Assembly (NCBI RefSeq): GCF_000208865.1
Contig: NC_018389.1
Location: 1,054,001-1,118,000 of the forward strand
Source: Neospora caninum Liverpool
Taxonomy: Eukaryota > Apicomplexa > Conoidasida > Eucoccidiorida > Sarcocystidae
Reading direction: 5' to 3'
Length of the DNA: 64,000 nucleotides
Shown in pieces: positions 35,709 through 49,936 of the stretch. A program made the translations under genes and the position numbers. The notes beneath the pieces were generated by a model that was given only the letters and a program-made list of their open reading frames with translations, had not been told where the DNA came from and made no database searches. Numbering within the stretch: the stretch's first letter is position 1; the number at the start of each line of letters is the position of its first letter.

Positions 35709-38700
35709 TCACGACGAACCCTCCTCGTCGCTATCAGGGATCTTCTCTCGGTCGGACTTTTTGTGCCCGCTGAAAAGACTATTCGCTGTTATTGAGCCAA
35801 GGTTAACCACGCTACTTTGCGACGTTTTCTTCACCATGCTCGACTCGGAGAGAAGACGATTGCTCTGCTCCTCATTTTCACGTCCCTCCAACCTTGGAGC
35901 ATTATCCTGGCGGCCCCCTGCTGATTCTTGAGCCGCCACTCGAGCGCGCTGGCGGTTCAGCTCCGCTGTCAATACGGCGATTTTCTCTTTCAGTTCGATG
36001 ATTTGCTTCATCAAGTTCTGTTGCTGGGTTTCGAAATCCCGCTGCTGTTGAATAAGCTGCTGCTTCAGCTTCGAGCTGAGATCGTCAGCGTTATCTGAGC
36101 CAGAGGCTCCTAATGTTGTTTTGTTCTGCATTTCTGAGTCACGTCGTCTTGATCTGCGAAACATGCATGACACGGCAAGCACTGGAAGAATACGATGTGC
36201 ACATGCTCGTTGATTTTCGTTTTGACTGCTTTTTCGCCCGGTGGGAGTTCCCCTCTGAGCAGCGGAGACACTGCCGTAATGACATGCGGACCTCCGGAAG
36301 CAGACATCTGCTGGTCACAAGCACCCGGATGTGGCAGAGTCTCCTCCCGTTGCCCAACCCCCAGCAAATTTTGATCGAGTCTCGACCCGCCCTCACAACT
36401 AACAGCGTACAATAGTAGAGACGTGGCTGTTGTGCAGCAGCACGTGAAAGCTGGCATCGTAAAAGCTAAATAACCCCTATCACGTTGTTGTCGCATGTCG
36501 GAAATCTATGACGCTGGCTCTTTGTATCACGAGTTCGTTTTCACTGAATGAAAACAACTCTCTTGCGCCAATGCGCGCTCCATTCTGCGACTAGAACCAA
36601 CTTCAACAGGGTAGAGGCTCGTGACGATGAGAGGATGGACGGCTTTGCCGTCATACGAGAAAAGCAGGCATCGTGTAATTGTTGGATGGGCTGCAGTGCC
36701 TTACATTGAGTGTCGCGAATGGCCCAAATCAGCTGAGGCATTCACAACACACACAAAATTCCATGGAAATAGAAATGCACGCGAACAGGAGCGCTACGGT
36801 CGCCAGTCGGTCTGCCTGAACTACACGAGAGTCAGCAACCTCGAGATGAGGAACTCATATCGACGTCAGACTCCCGCACCGCCCCTCCGCGAGCTATTTT
36901 CTGCTCTCAGATCGTTCGCACTGAACGGGAGAGACTGTGTCCGATTCCACGGCGAGCTCAAGAATACGTTTGTGGTGCCTCTGTCGGCACCTGATACGGC
37001 TGTTTCACAAGCGGCTGCATGCTTCAACAGGCATTAGTTCCTTGCTTGCGCACTAACGACTTCTCTCAAAAGTCCAACAAACTGAACCGGGCAAATCCAC
37101 CTTGAAAAGGGCCAAGCACCTGGAACGTTAACCCGCCGTGGCAGGGGAGGTTCAAACATCACTTACCACCACTGTGGCCTTGCGGCGCTAAAATGTCATT
37201 GGCGGTAAGCACATGGATGTCGAGGTCAACATCAACACCTTGTCCCTTGATATCATACGCGAGCGCGGCAGAAGACAAAACCACGTTGACGCCCTCGTTC
37301 GTAAATTCCTCCCATCGCGCCATATTCTGCTCGAGATTGTGCATCAGCTGCGGTCTGTAAACAAAGTGGCCAAGCGAGACAGCAGAATGGAACCCCCTAG
37401 AACATATGTCCTGGAAAGAATCAGAGCCTCGCTTGTCGGAACAAAGGCACACAGTTTGTGCCCCGCGGCACGCGTTCAGGCAAGCCTTCCTTCTCGCCTG
37501 GCTGAAGAGCAGCAACTTTCGACTAACAGCAGCGTTTATATCGCCACCTAGTCTCCCACGCGCGCAGACACGTCACAACCCTGCCGAGAGATCACATACG
37601 CGGACCGTGTTCCTACCGGAAGCGGAAAAGCTTCTGCGACGCTCACTCCCCTTCACGCCCGCTCTTAGCAAAGGCAAGCTGCGCGCATCTTCAGATCTAA
37701 GGCTCGCACTTGAAAAAAGACGGGAGTCACAGGAAAGTTCTCTCAGCAGTTCTACCAACGGAAGCAGCGTAATCTTTTTCCGGCTCTCACATGATCTTTT
37801 GCGACAGGTCACATTCACCCAATTCAACCATAAGAGGCTTGACGACGTAGCCGAGGAAGCCATGCTGGCACTTGGCGAACGACGGATGATCTTCTCGGTC
37901 ACAGAGAGGCGAGATGTGCAAGCCCATGCGGCGTTCTTCTTCGCCCTGGAGATAGAATTCAGTGACAACTCGTGAGGCCCACTCAAAGTGCTGGTCCCAT
38001 TCAGTCACCGCATGCCCGAGATCGGACGCGCGAATGCAGATTTCCGCAGCCAGCCTGCAAGCATAGCAAAATCGGTTTGGGAAACCCTTTAGGCCATACC
38101 CAACAAGTGACTCCGCAGCGAAGGGAAGCAGAAACCACTGCAATCGCGACTTCCTTTTCGGTCGTGAAAACAAACCAACGAGAGAGCGACAGGGCGCAGT
38201 GGCCAAACCGATATCTGTGTACTGGTAGAAACGTTTTACAGTCATGGGGATCGTCGGTGCGGCAAACTCCCCTTCCTATCCGGGTGAATCGCTAGCAGGC
38301 CCTCAAAACCAGTCAAGAAAGTAGTCAACGATTGCCATGAAGCCGGAGGCCTTGGGGGAGAACTCTTGTACGCAAATGCGAATGGAACAAATCGGAGCAT
38401 AATCCGATGTCCTGAACCACCGTCCCTCCAGGTCAAGAGGCCATGAGAAAAACGTGACTTCTCCTAGTGTACGGTGACGCACCACTGATCTTCCGCGACT
38501 TTGTGGAAATTGAAACCCGCAGCCTGGCGCCGGTTCCGGAACCGGCTAAGGAAGTCGAAATGCGTTTTCATGTCCGTGGCGAGAATTAGGTCGATCATGT
38601 TTGCTCGAACTTGCTTAAATTCCTGAAGACACGAACCAGAAATCCCCAAAAATCCAGTATTGACATGAGGTTGTGCACGAATAAATTCAAGAAATAGAAC

Positions 38701-41700
38701 GAACGCCTCAACAGGTGAGACGCCGCCTGCTAGTTGTGCATGGTCGGTGCTGCTCGAAGGCTCTTCTAACGTCAGTTGAGTAGGCATCGGGGGACCTACA
38801 GAATAGCTACCGTTCTCGACGCTGACAAAAATACACAGGTGAAGTTTTCGCTCTCATCGCCAACGCAATACCCCCGAAAGACTGACGAACGCTGCGTCCA
38901 CTTTGACCGTGGCATCGATATTTCACAGGGCTGCCTTGAAGAAAGAAACATAAAGTGTATCCAACTATGTGTACATGCACTATACACATGCATATGTATG
39001 TACATATTCGCAACTTTCGCGCATAATCATAGAAAAATATAACTCGAGGGTTTCGGGTGCGCATCTGGAACCCTTTCGACGTGGCCCGGTCACAGAAACC
39101 TACAGCGTCCGAAAGATACGCGAAGACGTTGCATTCGGCTCTTCCGAGGACACGGAAACCAAGTGCAGAATGAAAGTTCTCCAGCACTGCCCTGTCGTTG
39201 TACAGCACCGCCTGAACACAACATCCTTGGTACATGTGTCTTTATGGGATCTTGTGCGGGAACTTCCGAAAGCCGAAGAGTACACAGCACGGTCTCAGGG
39301 GTTCAAACGATTCCTTCCGTTGCTACCCAATAAAACGTAGCAGGAACCTACCTGAGGTCGGTCAGGAGCTTGGCCTACGCAACACCGGGAAAAAGCTAAG
39401 GTGGAAAGTCCTTCCCACGGGAACCCCACTGGGAGGCTCGAGAAAGTGCGGGGTCCAACACTGAAACAAAAGCTACATAAGATTCGGCACGACGGACATT
39501 CCCACGGAGGCCCTACGGCCTTCTCGGCTGTGTGCTGCTCGTCACTCTTCGAAAGGCCAGGAGATCCGTGTCTCCATGCCGGAGAACGTTTGAAACCCTG
39601 GACCTCTGAGCAGAAACTCGCTCTTACCAGCGGAGCGCCCGAGGCAACAAAAAAGTTGTTGTTTCTGCCCGGATGACCGATGTCGTGGCAGAGGGCAGCC
39701 ACTGCACACGCTGCGGCGGAGATGGAGTTCATTCTGCACCAGACAGACACGAACGAGTACATTGGCAGAGACGCTGAACAGCTTTTGAATTCAGTAGACC
39801 AATGGAGACTCTGCACCAAGTGAAAATGACAGCAGACGGTGTGCTGCAGCTCACTCGCGGTTGACTCCGAGGGCGCGAAGCAAACAACCCATATAGTGAG
39901 CCACCTGCAACAAAAACAAACAAGAAAACCGGTGTCGCCGCTTGCATTGGCGTGATGCATTAGGCCTTTCGACCGGAAAAAAGCAAACACACGGAAAGGG
40001 AGTACAGCAGGCGATAAGAAAGGCCTATCCGTGCGTGACTGGTCCAGGCGTGATCTCTATGTGACACAGCCTCCTGTGCTTCAGGCATTTTTGTGAAGCT
40101 GGAACAATGGCCAGGGTCTATTATCAGGCAAAGTGCCCGGACACCAGCGTCGTTTCTCGAAAGGCCTGACGCTATTTCTATTCTCCAGCTCACTCAAATA
40201 GGCGGAAACCACAGGCGGCAGCCGTCCCTTCGGCCCTGAGCTTACCATTGCACCGTGAATCTGGTTGTGATAGGAATTGTCTCGGTACAGGCTTTGAGCT
40301 GTGTGCAGGAACTGGCAAAGAACTTTGTCTTCACATCCCCAGTCACAGACGATTCGACTCAGCAAGACGTAGCCAACCTCCGACAGAACCGAGTCTGGGC
40401 ACTGTTTGCTGAACTGGCGTCACAGGCAGGCAGAGAGACACGAAAAGAATGCAAGATCACCAACGAAACGTTGCTTCAAGCGAGCGACAAAAACTCTACA
40501 TAACGGAGATACCGATTTGCGACTAAAAGATCAATGCCACTGCGCTCAAGACACAGATGTACCAAAGAGCTGAGGTTTCGGTGCTGTCGGGTGGGAAATT
40601 CGTGCACCACCCACAGTCGCTTGGTTGCTGCCATTCAACTAGTGATGTCAGTCGGGCCACAGTTCCTTGCTGCTTGAACTCCACACTCACCTCCAGAATG
40701 TTGTAGCTGATGTCGATGCCAACCACGGGAAGAAGGTCGATAGTCTGCGAGAACAAAGCATTTTTGACCGCGGATGCACTTGAGTCACAGTCAACTGCAA
40801 AGAAGACCTTCTGAATAGATGAAACGCAACCCCTTGCAGAAGGCCGTCCGCTACCACCCCGCTGTTCGTATCCTTCGTGGCTGGGCCAGCACGACTCTAT
40901 ATCGCCAAGTTATCGCTACGAGGTCCCCCGAGACCCAAGCGTCGGCTTGACGTCCATGCAGTGGCAAGCAGGTTTCGTCGCGCCGCCCAACACAAGCGAC
41001 AAATCGAAAGCCAGAAATCATTCGGAACATATCAACACATAAAAGTGCAATAGGAGAGCTTCCACACCGAACTTACGTATTTGGTCGCCAGTACGCCGGA
41101 CATCTTTGGAAGTTCCACTGCGGAAAGACACAAGAACAGGTCTTGAACGGACGAGCCAGTGCGCTCTCCTGTCATCGCAATATGTACTGAGCCAGTCGGT
41201 TTCCTCACGTCACGTCTGCGATTCCTCAGCACGGTGCGAGTCAGCCTGGCGCTCGTCGCCTCACGAACGCCCAGTTACAATTCCGTCGCAACGCAAACGA
41301 ACAGACTCTCTACCACGCACATGCAACACGCCATTTCTATGGTCCTCGCAGGCCCCCGTGAGATCGAAGGCCAGGCCCTCGCGACTACAACCGGAGCAAA
41401 ATATACACATACTGACTTACCACCAGACGCCTCACCAACGAAGGTTCCGCCTCCGAAACCGTTTGGGCGGAACGCCCTCCCCACACAGGCGGCGGGACTG
41501 CAGCGAGTTTCTACGAAGCCACTGAAGATTTTCCCAAGACGCCACAGAGCCTGCCCACCAAAAAGACCGGCAACGAGGACCACACAAAACTTACAGGAAG
41601 CTTTCACAACAGCGTTTTTGTCGTCAAACGATGCTGAACCCGATGCACCCTTCTCGAACAGGCTCTTGACTGCAGTCCGAGACGATCCCTGTGGTCCAGA

Positions 41701-44700
41701 GACAAGGCATATCCTTTTGACTCGAGGCTCCACGTCCATGGCTTTAATGAACTCCTAAAAAGGGAGAGGGACACAGACACACCACATAGCACCGTGCACA
41801 GGACTCTGCATTCGAGCACACGGTTATGTGGTAAACCATCCTGGAAACGGCCAGCGTCACCAGCTCCGCGGGCACTATTTTCCCCCTATACCAAAATGGA
41901 AAGCCGTGGCATCGAACGGTGCGAAGCTGGACACTCTGACTGCGTGCCCATATCCCGTTCTGTTTCGTTTGAATCTTATGAAACCCTAGCATCCTCCAAC
42001 CCGAGAGAAATGTACACACTGCCCTCGCATCGCCCCCCCCCCCCCCCCCCCGCCATCTCGTGGAATCGCGCTGTCAATCGAGCCGCCATTCATGTCCTCC
42101 CAGTGCCAGACAGCGCCTGAAATAGACCGTCGCTGACCTCTTGCTTCAGGGTGTCGTCCACCTGGACTGTGTACAAGTTCCACGAATTCGTGAGAAGCTT
42201 CATCGCTTCCTCCACGAGCTCGAGCGCCTGGCTGACCTCCGTGGTCACATCGTACTCCTTACAGCGCAGCTTGGCTTGCATGAGAATGGTTCGAATCTGA
42301 GCGCGTGCAAAGTAGGAAAAATTCTCACTTGGCACAGACCACAAACTGACTGCATCGTAGAGGCCGCAAAACAAGCGTGATTGCGTGCGAATTGCAAGAA
42401 CCAGGCTCCGGGGGCCACGCTTTCAATCGGCAACATCTACTCCAAAGGTTATCGTCCCTGGGAACGCATCGCAGCTAGGCGTCTCCTAGAGCGGAAGCTT
42501 CAGAAGACCATCCTTTCTTAGCCGATACACCGGCTCTTCCCGCATAAAAAACGAAGTACGGCTGACTGATACTGTAACAGAGAGACGCACGATAGCCATC
42601 TTCATCCAAACAAGGACCCCACCACAACTGACACAAAGCATCTGACTGCGAATGGTGGCACGTCGGATCGCCATCAAGAATATCACACCGCGATGCATGC
42701 TAATTTCATTTACCTCGTTGAAAGACGCTCGTAAGTCATCTAGCCCGCTAGTGGCATGCTTCTTCTGAGCCTTCTTCCTCTCCTGGTGAATTTGCATCAG
42801 TTTTTTCCTCATCGTCTAGGAAATAGCAGCACATATAGGAAACGAAAACCCTGCGCATGTCATGTCCGCATCGTATCCCCGACCATCCGCGCGCCCCCTA
42901 TTAACGAGAAGGTCTTTCGACTAATTGCTCACCACCTCGGGCCAGCGACAACTCACCAAAAATGGTCGCAGCATTTCTCCTAAACAGTCTTACCACTCTC
43001 TCCACGACTTTCCTGAGTCCATTTTCGTTCGTTGCTCACTTCGGCATACACTCCTCAGGCAGCCGTGTGTAACCACAGATCGGTCCTCCGTCTCAGGTAA
43101 CGCAGACACTGCGTGGTCTCAGAGGAGCTACCGTGAAATAGGATCGTTTCATCTGTTCTGGTGTAGTGTTTTACTTACATACCACTCGTAGAAGAGGCCG
43201 CGGCGCTGCACTTCACCCAGGAATTCACCCGCCAGTCCGAGCACGTAGCATGTCACCATCGTGCTCATTCGATACAGCCTTGAGAAGAACAGACGAAGGC
43301 CGACGGGAATAACATGGGAGTGCGTGCTGCTAGCGCACGAGGCAATAGGAGCCACACGCTACCGACCAGAGGAAACCGTGAGAGGACACTCGACTGTACA
43401 GTACAGACTCCTTCCACTGGTTACGCTGGGCACATGCAATGCATCAGGAACAAAGCTGGGAACACAACCAAAGGTGTCTACGTGATGCTGACCCAATGAG
43501 CGCGAGGGCTGATGGTAGTGCACACGAATACGCTTGTCGATCGACTGGAAGCCACCATCCCATCCGAAATCCACAAAAGATGCGCACGAACGATTTACGA
43601 GATTCATGATGGGATATTACACAGACCCGAAACGGCAACGGCTGCAACCGACACAAACGCAGTAGCCCGACCCTCTCTCAAGCTGGCCATGACCTGCAAC
43701 CAAACCGATGGGAGGAGAATTATTGACTACGGGTATCTGAACACGATTGCATGCATACTTCACACGCGCGACGTCTTCCCGCTCTTTCTACCCTTACCGA
43801 GAAGCCCAGATTTACAGTCTTTTGACTAGCACAGCGACTCCGTCTCACCGGTAAACTTACGCGGGGAAAATCAGTACTGAAAATCTACCCACGCCCATGA
43901 GGGTGACGATACAGTTCAGGATCACGAGGATTGTTTGATGAATTGCAATGTAACGATTCCTTGACGGCAGTATGCCAGAGAACAGGAGAGTAATGACATA
44001 GTAGTAGGCATCCGCGACGCTGCTTAGGAGGATCTCATTCAGGACGACAAACAAGGCGAATCGAGGGTCGTTGATACAATTTTTCATTTGATAGTCCGGA
44101 TCCTTATACAGGTTCAAACTGAGGGGTAGAAAATCCTTGCCGAGCATCTTCCACGCGTCGCCCCAGTAGAGTTGTATTTTCGTGGCGAAAACAATAATCC
44201 AAATGGTTACATATGACATAGTGACAATAATGTAACTCGACTGCTCCTGCCGCGGCTGGACAAACGAAATTTTGTAGCTGAACATGAACCAAATGATAGA
44301 TACGAAGGTAAAATTGAACAAGAGATGGAAACCGAAGAATGCTGCGGGGGATCCAGATAGGTACACAGGGGAATTGGCAGCCAGCAGGAAAAGAATATAA
44401 TCAAACGCAGTGACGGCAAAGCATACAACTCCGGTGAATGCATTCCTATACTTGAACAGTCGAGTATTGTTATACTCGAATTCCTCTTCGATCTTCTTGT
44501 CACAAAATCTAAGACCCCAAAAGTTCAGGCTCGTCCGCAGAGGTCGGCGTTTCAACTGTTCGCCGCTCGTTGTACATGAAGACGCAGATACAGCGGAAGT
44601 GACGCTCTTCACTGTCGTCGCCTCCGTTTCCTGTGGTTTGATCGCTACAGCCACAGCAGAGAAGACCATCAAAGTTCCACAATTCGTGTGCACGGGCCGT

Positions 44701-45441
44701 TGAGTGGTGTTGGGGGCTACTCAGTCAACATCAGACACAGGTAATCTCCGGACGGCGTTCAAGCAGTTCTTGCGAGTGCCTCATTGGTACCGTCACAGTC
44801 CTGCAAGCCCATGGATTCATCCTGCAGATGAGAAGAGTGCTCAGGCTACGTGTCTAACAAAGTCGTGTGCTACTGCCTTGTGGAGAAGGAAGCCCTCATG
44901 GGTACTTGAGTTGGTGAAAACCAGCTACCCGATGTGAAAGAGACTCACTCTGCGAAAAAAACCGGGGTTTCGATCGAACAGACCGCGGGTCTCGTTCTGT
45001 AAATGCTTGTTTTTCAGATTCCTCCTTGAGGACAAAGTTCACTTCGTTTTCCCAGAGGGGCATCATGAAGTCCATGAACCGCTCCCAGCACCCCTTAGAG
45101 CTCTTCTTTCCGAAAAGCTGAGGGCCTGTGAGCTCATCGCCCTCGCCCTTCTCATGGGCATCCTCATCGCCTTCAGGTGGCTTCAGATGGCGATTGACCA
45201 AAATTGACTTGAGCTCGGCAGGTGGTTCGCCTCGGGGAGAGCGCCTGGAGGGTGCAACCGAGGTCGCTTTGCTACCCACGCTTATGTTACTCGGAGCATA
45301 CGCAGCTCCGGTCGCATTTGAGCGACCGTGCGCAAAATTGCCATCGTTTTTCGGCGGCAGCAACTCATTCTCGGTTGAATGAGCCTCCGAGGGATTGATC
45401 GGGGTTTGTGAATTCCCCTTCAAGAGCCGTCGCTCCTCCAT
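35709..45441 (-). CDS. Transmembrane 3',5'-cyclic-nucleotide phosphodiesterase, 1101 aa, 16 exons
   Basis: Hydrolyses cAMP and/or cGMP; the nucleotide preference cannot be read here. Inferred exons, 5' to 3': 45441-44949, 44644-43861, 43278-43179, 42815-42714, 42296-42138, 41754-41595, 41117-41077, 40744-40691, 40377-40246, 39904-39855, 39733-39628, 39211-39104, 38622-38483, 38054-37791, 37354-37167, 36133-35709, all in phase. A polar N-terminus (residues 1-225) is followed by five or six TM helices (about 235-450). The class I PDE domain (about 610-935) has HNQIHG, HDIGHPGRNN, LENFH, LILATDMKTHF, the metal-ligand Asp in RASDLGH, QGEEERRMGL, SPLCDR and the nucleotide-contacting Gln in KCQHGF. 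A Gln/Glu-rich coiled coil (about 977-1033) and an acidic tail end the protein. This TM-plus-PDE layout is that of apicomplexan PDEs. LENFH replaces the common LENHH. Confidence 0.88.
42033..42051. repeat. Poly-C tract in PDE intron
   Basis: A run of about 19 C between the fifth and sixth PDE exons (a G-run in the transcript). Confidence 0.95.
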
Positions 45442-48075
45442 ACCCTGTACCCTAAATGTGTAACAGGTGTTTCGAGTTGATGTTTTTCGTTGTTTGACCT
45501 GAGCCGCTCAATCTGAAAACCTTGTCTGCCCGCTGCAAGCCAGGTAATGACGGCACTCACGTGTTTAGAGAGCATCTCACGAGGGACTGCACACATACGA
45601 AAAAGATTCACTCCTGAGGATTCGATTCCCCTCTCGGCGACATCAAAGGGTCTTGACGGCGTAGCCGATGAGATGTCAAGAACGAAGGTCTCGTGGGGGC
45701 AAAAAATGGTTATGGGTAGCTTGGTGCCCAATACAGGACGTCGAGTCAGGTTCCCCAGAGACCCCAACGTCTTGAATAGAACCACAGCAAACGATTGAAG
45801 CACCTGCAGCGGACAGTTAACATGCTTCACCAGCTCCACCTCTTGTTCTCGATCTCCGGCTGCGGTAACCGGAAGACGGTCAAGATCAGAAGGGGGGGTG
45901 ACTAAAAAAACTGGGCCTCCCCGACTCCGCCATCCCAAGTCTCTGTAAGAAGCCCCGAAACTTTCGAGACGTCAATTTCCTAGTGGAAGCTCGACAGTAT
46001 CACGAGGACCTCATTAACCTGTAGACGGGCACACGGTGGCAGAAAAAACGTGACGGAGGAAAAGGCCCAGAGATTCTACCCTGGTGACTGGTCCGACCTT
46101 TAGCCGGTAGTAGTGCCAGCCACGCTCCTCCGAAATGAAGAATTGGGTTAGTACCCTAGCGGTACACCGCAGTCGATGTACAACTTAGGAATTACAGTTT
46201 TTATGCTATCGACGACAGCAAGACGCCTGAAGGCAGAACGTGCGCTCTCGAATGAAGAGAAGCCACGCCTACCGTAATACGGAACAAAGCATGGAAGGCA
46301 ACCCCAAGAAAAATAGTGGGACTACCATCTCTCAAGGGAAAAATAAAATAATCGTAAAGAGGCAGAGGAGATACCCAGAAACTTTTGCGTGACCAACAGT
46401 CATTTAAGGTGCAGCAACGCCGGTCTCCCTACTAAGATGTGGCCCAGTTCCCGTGGAGAGGTGATGGGTCGTGCAAACCGCCGTGGCCCGCGCGATCCCG
46501 TCGGCCGGTGCCAGGAAGAAGGCAGGCGAGCTAGCTGCTGCGGACAGTGAATAACTTCACAAAAACAGTGAGAATGAATGGTCAAAATGGAATCAACTTT
46601 CACTTGGGTCTGTGGGAAAGCGCCAGAAAAACAAAGCGACCATAGCGGGGATAGCTGACTGGACAATGGGATGGAGGGGCACAGCACCCCGGATGCGACG
46701 TCCAGTCACGGAGACCCAGCCTTGTTGCAGCCCCTGGGGCATGAGCAGGCAAGATTAACGCTGCGAAATTTTGTTCGCTAAATAATTCGGAACTCGACCG
46801 GAACCCCCTCCCCTCCCCCCCTGTCAATGCAACATATCAGATGCCGTAGTTTCCTCGGGGCTCTCCATTATTTTCTCACGTACGTGGGTAATTCAGCAGT
46901 TCAGGTCTCCAATGGCGGGAGAGCAACCGTCTACCTACTATCGGTGTGCTCTGCTTTTAAGGTAATCTGCGCCAGTGAATCACTTGCGCAACTTCATGCC
47001 ACGCCTATTCTCGTAATGGTTCTGAGACAGTAGGATTCCAGATGCAGTAACATCGTTGGGGAGACCATACAAAACGCCCGTTCCGCAGCTTAAAAAAGTC
47101 TCTCCCCGGCGCGTCCCAGTCCCAGGGGCACACTGAACGGGAGGCAGTTCGACGTTTCTCTGAATATATCCATTTCTAGTTCTTCTAGTTTTTTACGCGG
47201 TACGAAAGCTTACCCTAGTTCTGATGTTCTATTGAATCACAAAGGTTTACGGAGCTGTAGGTGCACGCTGAATTTATTGTTTATCTTCACAATAGAGTAG
47301 CGGCAGTCTTCCCCTAATACCGGCGCGTACTACCTCATCACATTCCATTCAGACACGTTATGGCTGTGTGAAAGTAACGACGGAAGTTCTACACCTTTCA
47401 AAAGGGGTTTAAAAACGCGATGTGTTTACAGTCGTAACCCTTCACGTCACGTCTGCGGGCGATCCTATCGTTCCATACCGCTGTCTCTGGGTACGACGGA
47501 CTTTTTCTTTAGCCCCTGATACCATCGCATTCTTCTGGAGTGCAAAAAAACGGGACTCTATTGCGATGCAAAAGGCGACTTCAAGTGAGAACCAGAATGT
47601 CCATTACTATAATCAGAGATTCTAGGCTGGTCCGCATCGGAACTACGCAGGGGGCTCCGCCGAGTGAAACCCCTACCTACTGCGTAGAAGCATACGCTTG
47701 AACAAGGGAGCTACACTGCCCCCTCCACACCTTGTCCCTTTTCCTGGAAAGTGAACAAAAGCCACCCAGATTAGCTCGTGCGCGGTCACAAACAAGAAAA
47801 TGTGCTATGCAGCTGTCCGATTATGAATACAGGACCGAGTTACGCGTAAGCGGCTATGTCCTACCGCCGTCGATGTGAAAATTCTGCTTCGAGGAGGACA
47901 GTTCCCAAATCGAAAGAAGTTATTTCTTGCCTCGCGCTCCTCAACAACACCGATAAGGGCACGTCTACGAATTCAAACTTTCCTTTGACCCTCAAAGAAC
48001 CTTTTACCTGGGGGCGTAAATGCATAAAAGTGCTGTCACGCACTAAGGAACTCCCCCGTTTGTCTCACCCGCGTA
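45442..48075. other. Intergenic region PP2C to PDE
   Basis: About 2.6 kb between two minus-strand genes. It should contain the PDE promoter and 5' UTR near 45.4-46.5 kb and the PP2C 3' UTR near 48 kb. Frames are short and without motifs; an open minus-strand frame at 45420-45938 overlaps the PDE start in another phase. Confidence 0.4.
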
Positions 48076-49936
48076 TCAGCTCCACCGCGGATGCCTTTCT
48101 TCGGTAGGAGGGAAGAGATGAATTATCTGAACGGTAATGTCGTCAACAGAATGACCGTCCTGCTCTAACCAGCGCTTCCAAGCTTCTCGGCTGAGCTCTT
48201 CAGCAGCTTCGTCAGCCTGCCGCCACAGAAGAAACAAAAGTGCTACACACGGAGACGGTTATTTATACTTAAATCTGACCAAACAAAGCAAAACTGATTC
48301 ATGCCAGGGCGACTAGTGAGCACCTAAATTTGTAAATCAGAACATACCTGATATATGCTATAGCGGCTGACGATCTCAACCACTTCATCCGGAGTCATGA
48401 ATTCCCATACACCATCCGTGCACATGATCACGACTTCATCCCGATCCTCTAGCAGATCAATGTCGGACACATCTGGTTCTGGAGTCACTCCGGCGCAGTG
48501 GCCCATTGAATCGCCGATGGATCTGCGCACAAGAAAAAGGCACATTCCGCGAACTGAGCTTTCAACCCCCATCAAATCAACCATCAAATGGAGAGTACGG
48601 AAACAGAAACAACGTCCCGCGTGGTGGGTCCTTACCGTGACATGGCAAGCCCCGGGTAGTTCTTGCCTTTCAGAAACACACGATGAGGAATATGGCCGGT
48701 GGGGCGTCGCACTTCTCCCCCGTTCCTCTCTATTCGCGCTCGTTCCACAGGATCATCTGGTTTGTGGTCTTTCGTCACACAGTCTGCAACAAGTCTTCCT
48801 TGCTGGTTCCGCCGGGCTAGAACAACCCTGGAATCTCCCACATGGGCGAAGAATAGTTTGCGTTCTTGTCGCCGATGCAAAACGACAGAAGCAGTTGACC
48901 CGCTAGATGCACTGTCGAATTTCTGAGCCTCAGAAGCGTCCTTTAACATGGAATTCACTTGAACAAAAGCGCGGTGTAGCGCTACCTTCGGATCACTCGT
49001 AACCATGTATTCGTGGATGATATTCGGTAGGTGCCACTGCACAAAATTTGCCACCAAATGACCTCCAGGGCCATGCCCGTCAAACACACCATACAGACCC
49101 CATTCGTCGCACTGATATGCAAAAAAGTCATCCTGATTGAAGAAACCCTTCTTCAGACCCTTTCTACACGACGTTGCGATCCCCAACTCCACAAACAGTG
49201 CCGCAGATACTTCTCCGTTCAACAAGAGACGAGCTTTCTCCTGATAAGGACGCTCCTTCTTGCTAGTGAGCTTTCCAGCTGCTGCAGCACGACGACACTC
49301 ATGATGTGATCCTTGCTTTTGATGCCTTCTGCTGGGCACGCCATCCGGACTGCGGTTTTCATTTAGTGAGAGCGCCGATCGGCCTGGAGACGATCTAATT
49401 CTGTCGCGGGCATCTTCGCTTCCGAATGAGACCTTTCCCGGGGTCCTACCTGCCGTCAAAGCTAGTATATCGGTATCAACTACGGCTCCAGCTGCCTTTC
49501 CCTTTACCGGAGCAGACGATAACTCGTGACGCACGACCTCATTCGAATCTCTTAGCGAATCTTGTGAGTCAGAAGCTGGTGATATCAACACGCTGGCGTT
49601 CGCAACTGTGCCACTCCCACGCTTTTCTGCCATCCCTGTGACCGAGCGGGACAACTGCTGGTCAGAGTTCTTCGAGGTTGGTCTGTCGCAAAAGTTTACC
49701 AAATCCCCTGTTTGTCCAGTGAACTGCTGCACCGTGGGAGATGCTTCCCGTCCGGCCTCGGATTTGACTTTCTCAGGGGGCACACAGGGACGGGAATCAT
49801 GGTTGAGCGTCTGACTCCCATCCCACTCTGTCGTACCATACTTTTGAGTCGAAGCGCTCGACCGTTTTGTCAATGAAGCAAGAACACGAGCGGCACCTGG
49901 GACATGAAACGACCGGCGGATCTGCAGATGCGGCAT
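48076..49936 (-). CDS. PP2C-family (PPM) Ser/Thr protein phosphatase, 538 aa, three exons
   Basis: A metal-dependent phosphatase. Exons 49936-48636, 48522-48348 and 48216-48076 join in phase. The N-terminal about 240 residues are low-complexity, Ser/Arg/Lys-rich and probably disordered. The catalytic domain (about 255-535) shows KGFFNQDDFFAY, VFDGHGPGGH (metal-binding Asp), SGSTASVVL, HVGDSRVVLA, KDHKPDDPVERARI, LAMSRSIGD created across intron 1, the metal-ligand Asp of MCTDGVWEFM, and the closing DDITVQIIHL. The KGxxNQD start replaces the RxxMED of animal PP2C and is common in plant and protist members. The frame continues upstream to 50107 without an ATG; 49936 is the first in-frame ATG, so an upstream exon is possible. 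No TM helix or myristoylation Gly2 is visible from this start. Confidence 0.88.

Noticed and set aside
41159..41758. 199-codon plus-strand frame
   Set aside because: It lies opposite PDE exons 6 and 7 and is explained as an antisense shadow of that coding sequence.
45420..45938. 172-codon minus-strand frame overlapping the PDE start
   Set aside because: It is in a different phase from the PDE first exon and has no motif; treated as 5' flanking sequence.
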